From Branchiostoma floridae (Eukaryota > Chordata > Leptocardii > Amphioxiformes > Branchiostomatidae), in the NCBI RefSeq assembly GCF_000003815.2, contig NC_049993.1, forward strand, positions 8,650,894 to 8,692,617: a DNA stretch of 41,724 nt, read 5' to 3'. Below, one piece after another: positions 10,001-22,000 of the stretch. Position numbers and translations under genes: made by a program. The notes under the pieces are model-generated. The model worked only from the letters and a program-made list of their open reading frames with translations. It ran no database searches and was not told the DNA's origin. Position 1 is the first letter of the stretch; the number at the start of each line of letters is the position of its first letter.

Positions 10001-13000
10001 TCCATCTTATACGCACCTCCTGACTTCTCTCCCTTCAGGTGCTGAAACACAAAACAGAATAACCTTACAAATAACATCTTAGTACAATTAATAGGTTCAA
10101 GAGTATACAATCAAGAGGAATTTATATACCTAATAATGTTTCTGTGACTTCTGTGTTGTTGTGTTTCAAGGCATTAACTTTATCATCTGTTTGCTAATCG
10201 ACCTGCTGGAACGTATTTCATAACACAACACTTCCGTCTCCAGTTGAAATGACAGCAACTGGTGAAATGTACCCGTGATAAAGCATTTGGGTCATTTCAA
10301 CTTGAGAAGGATCACAGGACTGATTGAAAGCTTGTTGGTATGTGATTTACACTGAAATGGTGTATAAAAGTTTAAAAATCGGCATCAAGATGTACCGACT
10401 TTACGTGTGTGTGTAAAAGAAAACTCTAATAACTGAAAAATTCATTCAATTCTAACTATCCTACTGACCTTAGGCTGCACATGTATGATCAGTTCCTTCT
10501 CCTCAGTCCTTCTGGTCAGCCCAGGAACCCTGGGAAGGGCCTGCTGGGGCAGGGTCGACATCTCCATGGCAACAGCTAATGCCTGGGCTTCCTCCACCTC
10601 CACCTGTTCCTTACACGACGTCGAGAAGACCACTGGCCCTCCTTCAAGGACCTTGGTGCTGCTGGCCGAGAATCCCGGCACCACCTCGCTCTCAAAGGAC
10701 ACTCTCAGAGGTCCGTTCTGTCCGGAGGCGACCATGGTCAGCTGGTCAGCGTTGTTACCATGGTTGTTGTTGTGATGTCCGCCGTTCATAATCTCGCGGT
10801 TTTCTCTCTGTACTTCTTCTTCTTCATCGTTGTTGTTGCCTCCCTCAACACTTGTGTGCCTGTTATTCCTCTGTTCTGTGCTGTTGTCTGTACCCTCCTG
10901 TGGGTCTACGTCTCTAGCTGAGTGTACGGGGGAGGGGGGTGGGGTCAGCACCCCAGCGGGGCCAGTTCTGGGCACTGTTTCTGCAGGCATGTTGACCGTG
11001 CTGCCGGGAGAGGCAGAAGGCGTGTTGTAGCGAGGAGTAGAGCCAGGCGTAGAGTCTGCTGACGCGCCGGCGGGGGATTCCTGGGGACCTTTACAGGGGC
11101 TGGATGGACAGGACGCGATGAGCCAGTCCTTACTGATCCCCAGCTTGGTGGCAAGAGCTAGAAGGCTTTCCATGAGACTGGCGTGGCGCCGTGAGGTGTA
11201 CGTGCTCAGGATACCGAAGATAAACTTGAACACGGAAGGCACCGACGACACCCAGCGGGCTATCTTCAAGAAGAGCTCCCGAGACTGCTTGGCCAGCTTG
11301 GGGTGCGGACTCTTCACACACTCGCACACGTACGACAGGACGGAGGCGAGAGGCTCGGTGTCGAACGGAGGGTCATTCTTGCGGGGAGACTGGCTGCCCT
11401 GCTTGACGAAGTGGTTGGGGAAGTCTTCGATGATTCTCTCGATGACGTTGAGCCGCCCGAGGAAGTACTGCCAGGCCGCGTCAGCGGGCGGAGGGGCCAG
11501 GATGCAGGACAGTAGGAACGGGAGGTCGCCCACGGGCAGGGACTCGGCCCGCGGCAGCTCCGAGGCCATGGCCAGCCCGCCCTCCTGTCCCTTAGCCAGC
11601 TCCAGGAGAGTGGACAGGGAGAGCTGACAGGTACGGCTAGTTATGGGGGAGAGAACACAGCTCAATTAGTTATCATATAATATTTCATCTTACTGTACAG
11701 TTAGCCAGCTCCAGTAGAGTGGACAGGGAGAGCTGACACGTACGGCTAGTTATGGGGGAGAGAACACAGCTCAAGTAGTTATCATATCATAATTCATCTT
11801 ACTGTCATATCATATTTCATCTTACTGTACAGTTAGCCAGCTCCAGTAGAGTGGACAGGGAGAGCTGATACGTACGGCTAGTTATGGGGAGAGAATATGT
11901 CTTAATTAGCTGTTGTACAATATCTCATCTTACTGTACAATTTCACTTCGTATTGACTGTGTATCTCCATTTATGATAACATTATATGCCAGGTGTATAA
12001 GTTATGGGAATAGAAAACAGCTCTATTAGTTATCGCAACATATATTAGACTTGCAAAACCATATTGAAAAAGTTTAGTCTGTAACACTAGAATATAATTT
12101 ACCAGTACTAGCACATCAAAGCATAGACTTAACAAATATTCTTATGACTTTATAGCTCCTACTTTTTTTAATACTTTGCATTTTGCCTTTACAACCATAA
12201 AGAATGGATCCATTTTACCAGTACTAGCATATCAAAACAGACTTTACACATGTTTTCTATGACTGGGACTTTATGACTCCTACTTTTTCCTGTTCTTTGC
12301 CCCGTCGGTGCACTTGATGAGAATAATATCCACCACCGGCCGCAGCATGTCCTGTAGACATGACACCTGTTCCTCCGAACGGCACACTGTGTACGCTGAC
12401 ATGTCACGCAGACTTCTCTAAAAGGGAAAAGTTCAACACATTGTTATCAGTATTCTTCCTCATTGCAAAGGTGGTATGAGATTATAAGTTTTCATAATAT
12501 GTACTGAGTGTTAACCAGAATATTGTTTGGGGACCCACTTTTCGACAGCTTACTATTCTCCATTGATGTCTTGTTCTATTTCACATCGTCCAAACTGGTA
12601 TCAACCATGTAGCCTGTGTATGCAGCTGGCTTTTAGTTTTCTACTGTTTTACTCTCCCTTGGTTCCCTGAGTACAAGGTTTGATGCAATGACGTCATATC
12701 ACTTGTTTTATCAGAATGTCCATTGTAGTACTCTGCCAGTCTCATTCTATGTGCTCTCATTCTCTATTGGGCAAACAGTAGTTCTTGACACAACTGTTTA
12801 TTCATAAGTTTTAGTTTAGTTTTGGCACAAGACATAGATAGAGGAGATACTTGTACTTACCAGTGATGCCACATAGACATTATAGACAGGGTCTCTGCAC
12901 AGCATGGCCAGGATGCTGCAGCAGACCCGCAGGACAGTGGTCCACTGGGCGGGGTCCTCCTCCTCCTGCCCATCCTCCTCCATCTGGACCAGTCTCCTGG

Positions 13001-16000
13001 CCACCTCGTGTGATAAACACATCAGCCCAGCCTCCCGGACTGACCAGTCACGAGAGAACAGGCAGCTCACCAAGTTGTACCCAAACAACTGGGAGGAAAA
13101 GATGGGGAAAAGGTGTTTATCTGCATCAGTGTATGTCTTACAACTGTCCATTTGGGCCACTCAAAATTTCTAAAACATAATTTGAGTGATGATACTACCA
13201 AGTTGTACTCAAACAACTGGTAGGAAAAGATGGGGAAAAGGTGTTTATCTGCATCAGTGTATGTCTGGCCCTTGCATGTTTGAGCAACTCAAAATTTCCA
13301 ACAACTACATTACAAGTCATTAGTGATGATACCAACAAGTTGTAACCCAAACAACTGGGAGGAAAAAGAAAAATGATGTTTGTCTAGTATTCATGTCTTC
13401 AAATTGCCTGAACTGCTTCAAAGTACATTTGAATCAAAGTATAAGGAATGATTTTGTGTCACTGATAATGGTGTGGCAATACTGTAGCGCTAGTTCACCT
13501 TATGTATTTGTTGCGTTTACCCACACGGTGTTATGGAATATCAAGTCGTCGGACAGAAGTTTCAAGTTGTAATATGTTCAAACTATTGTAGTTTGAAACT
13601 ATCGTCCGTAGACCTGATATCCCTAAATCCCCGTTTTGGAAAGCAACGGATATAGATAACGCTGTGGATAAAGGTGAATTACAATAAGCGTTATATCTTA
13701 TAGTCTATAGCACTCAATCAATGTCAGTTTATTCAGCCAAAGTACAAAAGGGCCCATTAAGTTCTTCTTCCTATCAAATATGTTAATGTATCATTCCAAT
13801 GATTTTCTTTGGTATGTTCTTCTTGTTATGTTATGTTGTCCTAGTATGTCACATGATGATGATACTGTAATTGTCCTATCATAATGAAAAAGCCACAAAT
13901 GAAGACCAGTTGTATTACCTCTATCCATGGTGCGGCCATGTCCCTATGTTCGGGAGGGATGGGTTCAGAGTGAGGCAGGTGGACGCCCTCCCCGGGGAGG
14001 GGATGTACCGGGGACGGGGCGCGGGAGTTGGGCGGGGCTTGGCTGCCCTCGTCACTGACCCTGTGAATGTAGATAGCAGCACAATGTAAGGGTCAAGGAA
14101 CAATAATTCAATTTCAAGGCATCTTAACAAATTTATAAAAAAATGTTTGTCATATTGCTCAGCATTCGATTGTCAGATCACCAGTTCTGTTAATTTTTAT
14201 TCAGTCAGTGGAATTCATACTTTATTTGTACCTTAAGTTTCTTTTTCCTTCACCATATGTTTATGTATTATTTGAAGCTGTGGTGAATGTCTTTCCTCTG
14301 GAATGCTTGTATTTTGCTCACATCAAGGTGTCGTACCATGAAAAGGCAATTTAAAAGATGGAACATTTGCAAAACCCTAAAATTCTTTCCTTTCACCTCT
14401 ACTTGATCATCATTCACAGAACAACTTTGCAACATTCAAAGAACTTTCAGTATGTTTTACCCTTCTCCCTCCTCTGTCCAGACTGCACGGCACAGAGGAC
14501 AGCTGAAGGCGTCTCCTTGTCTCTTACAGGCTTCAGCCCCTGTGGAGAAAGGAAACAACAACTTATGTCAGCAAAAAGGAGAATGGCAGACCTGACTGGT
14601 AAAAGCAATCAACAATCAAATACAAGCAAACATGGTTACTTTGATACTATTGAATTCTTAACAAACTGCAGCCTAATTTTTAACAACCCATAGCCACACC
14701 ATGATTTGCCAGATTTTAAGTAAAACGCATGTATGAAAAAGTACAGGAGATGATCACTGTCATCACAAGTAAAACATTTTTGGTTGGAGTACTAGTACTA
14801 GTACAAGTACAATTTTTGTTTTCAGTTAACAGAATGAGAAACTCATGAACTTTTTTTGCATTTAAAAGCTGCTGCTTTGAAAATCATTTTTAGAGAATAG
14901 CTGCTTTGATGAAAACAACCCTCCCATAATACAGCTCAAGTATTTTGTTCTTGTTTTCAGCTAACGAAATAAGGTAATCACATTTTGTTTTTACTTCAAA
15001 AGGTACTGCCTTTAATATCATTCCTAGAGCAGAGGAGCTGGTTCCTTTGACAAAAACTGCCCTCCCACAATCTAGATTCCAAGAGAACTTACAGACAGCC
15101 ACACACTGGTGGTGCATCTGGTTGTTACAGCCGTCATCACAGGAGGTCAGACTCTCTCCATCCACCATCTCCAACAGACATATAGGACAGGTGTCGTCCT
15201 CGGGTTTTACTCTGGGGAAAAACATAGACATGGGACATCATAGACATGCACATTCAAAACAACAATCTTACATTATGCATATTGAATTTGTAAAATTATT
15301 GAGATCTATAAATTTCAATGCCTCTTAACAAAGACTGTCCGACAGTTTCTGACTGGAAATAGCTTTTAAAGCATAAAAATAAATGACAAGTACATTGTAT
15401 AGAATTTGTACAAATTCACAGTCCAATGCCTACAAGTCATCTACACTATTTAAGAACAAAGAGCATTCTGGCTATTAAGATTAGATTCTGAAGTTGGAAA
15501 TTTGAGACTTGCAGTACCTCTTCTCATCACCAGAGGTCTCCTCTTCCTGTTTAGCACCATCAGACTCAGCCACATCCTCAGCTTTGTTGGGTGCCTGCGG
15601 GGGCCGTCTCCGCCACACACGATTCCTTTTCCTGGCCTCAAAGTTTCTGAAAAGACTCTCCACCTGAAACAGATCATCACAGATACATCTTAGTTTCTAA
15701 CTGCTAGTGCTAGAAAAGAATCCAACTTTCAAGAACAACTGCAGATTTGTACACTTACTCAAACACACACTATTCACCATTCTACTAGAAAATAAAAAAA
15801 TTAATAAAGTAAGTGAATGGTTGGAAAGCTATGAGGAATGTCAAATGTCAAGTTGATGAGAAAATGAGAAGATCATAAGAAAACAACTTTATCCCATTTA
15901 CAAAAACAGGTATATCTGAGCAATTTGAGATGCTCTAGGCAAAGAAGTTAATTTTAGTTTTTGGTTATTTAGTTATTAATTTAGGAACTGCAAGGTTACC

Positions 16001-19000
16001 ACGTTATCACTCTTGTGGAAAGTACAGTTTGAGTAAGAATGCTTGCAGAGTGCTCCATGTGAATCTAGTATGGTGGAGGATCACACAGTACAGCACACAC
16101 ACACCTGGACTCTCCCACCCCACCCCACCCACAACCCCACGACTGTAATAACAAGAATTCCAGTCCTAACCAGTGAACCCTCCAACAGTAATTGTGCATG
16201 ACAGGAGTTCTTTCAGTGGTGGGTACGGCCCCGGTACAGATGTGGGGACAGCTGTTACGCGGGTCAAGTCATATTTCCGGTATTTCTCACGCGCGTTATC
16301 CCCTTTATAGCGCGGGAGATTATCGGGCCAACCCCGGAAACCCTGTGTACTGTTTTGTACTATGACAATGTCTATTGTTAACTTTGAAACCTAGTCATAA
16401 GAATAAGATCATTGTACTTCTACACTGTAACTTATAGGCTATTCTTTTCAAACTTTAGAGCTTTTTTATCATATTCAACATATACCTCCAATTTCTCCTA
16501 TTACCTCCTCAAATGATTTTCAATCTTTCATTTCATTTTGATAAAATATCTTTCCATTTAACCCTTCCCATACATGTTGTAAGTTCTTCTTTTTTTTTTA
16601 AACAAAAAAGTTGAAAAAAAAAACAACAACTGATAAACACAGTGTTAAGCTAAAACGGCAAACCCCGAATGAATAATTGAAACCAATGCTGTTGTACTAT
16701 GGTGGAAAAATGGAGGTAATTTCATATCCGGAGTTTGAAGAGCACAGGAACCAACTGTGTCTACAAACCAGTCCCCAGTGAACAATACAGCCTGTGAGCC
16801 CAGAATGCCTCTGTTGTAACCACATCCCAGCACATTTCCTATGTGGGTTTGCAAGAATTCCGAAAATTGTCCCTCATCATATTTTCTCCCTCCCACGCTT
16901 CTAAATGAGGAATAGTCTTCGTGGGGTAGAGGGTATGGTTTCTTCTCCTGGGAAACAGATCACACAAGCACAGCCATAGCGGAAACTGAACTCCTTTATT
17001 CTGTTGTACATTCATGCTAACGGTTGATGTAGGTCATGGGACTTTTGTTGCTACACATATAATTGCAATACTTTCTGATCACACTGTATTTACTAAGAAA
17101 ATATCCTATCATTAGCTATGGCATTTCTTAAGTTTCTTGCAGTGAAGAAAAAATGTTTAATACTTTTATTATACTGGGATATGAAATGTACATGTATTGC
17201 AACTGTTAATTTGTTAATAGTTACTTAATTGTAGGACTTCTGTAGTCACTAGTGAAGTGCAAAAACTACATCATCGCAATTACTTCATCACTCAACATTT
17301 TAGACAGTTCTTTGTTCCAACTGTTATAATAAAATGCTGTGAACTACTCCTTTCCCCCAACCTCTAAAATCAAGAAATGCAATATCAAAAGGATTCATTA
17401 TCATACGTGACAAAAGGAAAGTGATGTCGATTCAGTTTTTGCCCATTGAAGAGCTAGTCTCTCCACTGTTTGTGACAGAGAGGACAGACGCTAGGTACAG
17501 TATTTACAGGTTCATTGAGGCGGAGAAATTCCCCTAGCTCTTTACGACAAGCACAATGAACAGTGGACCACGGCTTAAAGTCTCTTCCTAAGGACTGCAA
17601 CCCTTTCCAGTAGCGAACATGTCAGGTGAGCGACACAGTGTCTATATCCAGAGGCAGGACTACTAACCACTGGACTACACATGCTACACACTGTAACCAC
17701 ATTTCACCTTCTTAAGGAGAAACTAAAAATAGCACCACCCACCTCGTAGTTCCTGAGAGTCTTCCTCTGCAGCAGGGGGTTGGTTTCCGCCACCTGGAAC
17801 ACCCTCAGCATGATGAACAGCAGGTGCACACACGGCATGTGCTTCCCACAGCTGCAGCTCTGGGGAGGAACCACAGGGTAAAGGTTAGCATTGTGGTACA
17901 ATTTACTACTTCAAAAACATGCGCCCAATGTTTCTTCAGGCAATGTTGAACTTGTGTAGACTGCCTGGTACAAATACACATGTGTTTCCCACAGTTGCAA
18001 CTCTGGGGAAAAAAACATTATATAGGTAGCATTGTGGTACAACTTACTACAAAGATATCTACTTTGTAACATGGAAGACAATAAAAAAATGCCTAATGTT
18101 TCTTCAGGCAATGTCGTGTACAATGATTGACTAGTACAAATACACATCTCATAGCTACAGCTCTCGAGAGAAGCCATAGTATACAGGTCAGCTTTGTGGT
18201 ACAATTTACTACAGACATTTAACATAAAAAACTTTAAAAACATGCGCCCAATGTTTTTTCAGGCAATGTTGTGTAGACTGTCTGGAACAAATACATATCA
18301 CATGGCAGTGTGTTTGCCACAACTGCAACAACTGCAATGTCGTGTAGACTAGTACTAAGTAACAGCTACAGCTAGAGATGGACATTAGCAGCGGGATATA
18401 GGTCAGTTTTCTGGTACAAAAGGAAGACTCAAAGACATGCCCAATGTTTCTTCAGGCAATGTTGTGTAAACTAGTACAAATACACATCTTACAGCTGCAA
18501 CTCGTGGGGAGAAACCACAGGATATAGGTCAGCTTTGTGGTACAACGTACTACAAAGATATCAACTTTTTGACATGGAAGACATAAAAGAATCCCCAATG
18601 TTTCTTCAGGCAATGTCGTTTAGACTAATACAAATCCTATGTATGGCTACAGCTCTGTAGAGAAACCACAGGATATAGGTCAGCTTTGTGGTACAACGTA
18701 CTACAAAGGTATTTAACATAGAAGACTTCAAAAACATGACCAATATTTCCTTAGGCAATGTTATGTAGACTAGAACAAATACAGACGGCAAGTATTAGCC
18801 ACAGCTGCAACTGTGGGTAAAACCACATACAGGATACAGCTCACTTTGTAGTACAGAAACGTTAGACTTCAAAAACATGCTCAACGTTTCCTCAGGCAAG
18901 GAAATGAAGTGCAACATGCAGCTGGCAACATGAAAGATGTTTTATATTTCCACAGACTCACTCAGACTATCATGGAGAACTTGCAAAATTATATTGATAA

Positions 19001-22000
19001 AGAAATCAAAGATTTTACAAGTTCAATGTATATGTTGACTTGTTCTTACACTCTGATTATGTTTAATCATAAAGTTTGCATAGTCAGACTCATACACTGA
19101 AGTTTTGTATCATCATGTTCACAAAACTGTTCACAAAGAATGATCACACTGTTTCTAGACAGGGTACAACTGACAACACATTCTTACTGTAATCCAATAT
19201 ATCAATCCTAAATCCATATAGCTTGCCATTTGTACAGTACAAATTCTGCCATCTTTCAACACTAGCCTATCTTGACACTGACAGGTGACTGTACATGTAT
19301 GTCTGCAATGGGACATGTTTCATCATACACTGTCTGTCTAGTGTCTATAATAAGTGTCACTGAGGAAACTGCCTATCACTAGTATGATCAGTATTACACT
19401 GACAGTACCGTCTGGGTTACAAATTTCAGTTTTGTCCCTTACCTGCTGTTTGACTATTTGAAAGAAATCCTACGTGCGATCTAAGTAGGGTGAACCCACT
19501 GGACAGAGCCGCATGGAAGCATCATGGTGGGAAAACTAGCCGACTGCTGCCTACCCCCGTGTCAGGGATCCCAGCAGCAGTTTAATCAAATACTGGATAC
19601 TAATACCTCAAGAAATCAATACATAATAGTCCAGGCAAAGTTTGGCTATCTATTTTGCAATTTCCCTTTTCTAACATAGCTTGAAACATACACCATCAAA
19701 CTTTTCAAACCAAAGTACTCTACTCAACATCACTCACCTGTTGACCAATCAGCACCCTGTGCTTGTCGTCAGGGGAGTCCCCGCCTACCAACAGTGAGTT
19801 GGGGCCGCTCTGCTGTAAGAGGTACAGCCTCATCCGCTGAACCCTGCGGATCTTCTTCTGTAGTTTCTCCATTTCTTCTGTGGAGCCCGCGGTGCCTGTT
19901 GGCGTCCCTCGTCCACTACCGGGAGACGACGGGCGGCTGGACGTGGGCGTGTTCCGCCCGCGGCCGCTCTGACTCTGGTGCGATTTAGAGCGGAACAGTT
20001 TGTGTCCTCTCCTAGCGGGACATGAAGGGCGGTGGAACGGAGCCTCGTTACAGTTACACATGTTAACCTTGTGCATGGTTGGTGCCTTCGCTCCTTTACC
20101 CCTGTTGGCGCCGAAACTTGGGGATAGAGACCGTCGCCGGCGGACTTTTGTCTTGGAGCGGTTGTCGTCGCTGTTAGTGTTAGAACTGGAGGTTGTGATA
20201 TCTGTGACGTCACTTGGGTCGGTGCTGGGAGTGGGGGAGGGCGTATTCCTCTTGTTGAAGAACTGGATCTTGCTTTGCACGCTTCCGAACGACGACGTGT
20301 TCTGTGAGTTCTCTATGTTCTGTGAGTTCTCTGTGTTTTGTGAGTTCTCTATGTTATGTGAGTTCTCTGTGTTTTCCACGTTGTTCGACTCGGGATCTAC
20401 CACTACTACGAGGGGGAGGACAGCTCCTTGGCTAAAAACTGGGGCCTTGGCAAGCTGAAAGGTACAGGTAGACACGATGTCAGTATATGTCAGACTCAAA
20501 GTAACAATCTTAGGAGCAACTACATGTAAACATGCTGCATCATTCGAAGTTCATGAAAACAGATAATCCTACCAAAGCAAAGGTATGCTTTGGTGGTTTC
20601 TTAGTACACTACATATATATTTGCTTGACTAAATAAATTTGTGATAGGAACTGGTTACAGACCTTCTTCACTGGAAATTGGAGTACTCAGTACTACTATC
20701 TACTCGTACTTTCGAGAATTGAAGACTTAACAACTTACATCATGTTCAACATGCTTTAACACTCTTTGACAGGCACAAAGAGTAAGTTCTATATCATAAA
20801 TATTGTCCCACACTCACCATTGGTCCCTTCTGCTTCTTGGCCACAGCGTTTTGGCGCCCTCGCAGCTTCTCACGGATTTCTGAGCCGCCCAGACGAGCCT
20901 CCATAAACGTGGACGAGGCAGGGGGAATGCTGGGAAAAAATTATTCAGAGAATTAACATTTTGTATTGTGACCAAAGCTTGAGCTGTTCAATGCATTTTG
21001 CCATGATGGGAAATCATTCTTTGTGTTAAGGTAAGGAAAGGTAAAGTTAACCTTGTTGCCATTGAAACTGGCAAGTCTGAATGTGTCATGCCTCAATCTT
21101 TGTAAAATATAATCCCAATTGACACATGAGAACATACATATTACTTAAATACTGATTTAAAATTTTTTTATTCGTTTATATGATAGAGTAAATCTTTTTT
21201 TTTTACCAAGAAGGAATTTTGTTTTCCAGTTTGGGCTTTTGTTGCCATTATTTGGTGCTATCTGTTGTAACATGTTCTACTGATGACATGATTTTCAGGA
21301 AGGGGTTTCCCCATTACCTGAACTCACCTGACATACCTGTAATCATAACTGCAGTATCTACAAATTTCAAATTTGTGATTTCTCATAATACATTTTGTCT
21401 CAGACATTAACAAATTTTGCCCCAAATAACCCAACAAGATTTCACTTCACTTTAATGTTTTGCCAGAACATCAAAACCAAATTATGTCTCTTGACTACTG
21501 CTTTATTTCTTTGATTACAAACTGAAAGTGCATCACACTTTCATAGTACAGTTAACGAAAATGGACAATAAAAAGATTCTCAAGTCAAACAAGTATACAT
21601 TGTAGATCATCTGGTATTGAGTGAGGAGTAATGTTTATCATAATTAACACAGCAATTATAATTGTTTACAAAGGTGTGAAAGCCGGGGTAAGTTTAACGA
21701 CTTCCGTTGATAATTTATGGACGATTGGAATTCCGCGTAGATGAGTCATCGGAAAGTCAGACAAGCACACAACGGGGGAGGTACCGATCTGAGTCAAAAT
21801 TCAAAACAAAAACACTGCAAATCAATGTAAAATACCGAAGAAATCGTGCATTTAAGGCATGTTGGTAGAAAACTACTGGATAATAATACAGGAAGTAATG
21901 GAAAAGTATTCTAGATCATGTGCGGAAAGATAGACTAGATGTTTCACCTTTGTGGTTCGGTCGGCGCGCCACGGCTTCCGTCAACACACTTGGCGGGCGC

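Larger units (their letters stand above)
15664..17742 (-). other. MAP3K1 intron 4 (2.1 kb)
   Basis: The intron contains a candidate alternative terminal exon (16645-16947), a CG-rich hairpin (16285-16319), a poly-A/T stretch near 16590-16625 and a tRNA-like SINE (about 17440-17690). Nothing else was recognised. Confidence 0.6.

Noticed and set aside
10485-11627. Plus-strand frames opposite MAP3K1 exon 11
   Set aside because: They are antisense to a well-supported exon. Their Pro/Cys-rich content mirrors the exon's composition.
11621-11630. Alternative acceptor TGTCAG for exon 11
   Set aside because: It would drop the conserved Ser-Arg-Thr residues and shift the frame with exon 10.
13921-14130. 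Alternative Arg/Pro-rich frame of MAP3K1 exon 8
   Set aside because: It breaks the splice phases with exons 7 and 9. The other frame keeps the conserved AAPW motif.
17911-18243. 110-codon minus-strand frame near the SWIM exon
   Set aside because: It lies wholly within the junction-derived tandem array and its apparent protein repeats follow the DNA unit.
17838-18905. CRISPR-like array
   Set aside because: Units are 134-193 bp, diverged, and lie in a eukaryotic intron. There are no short identical repeats with unique spacers.
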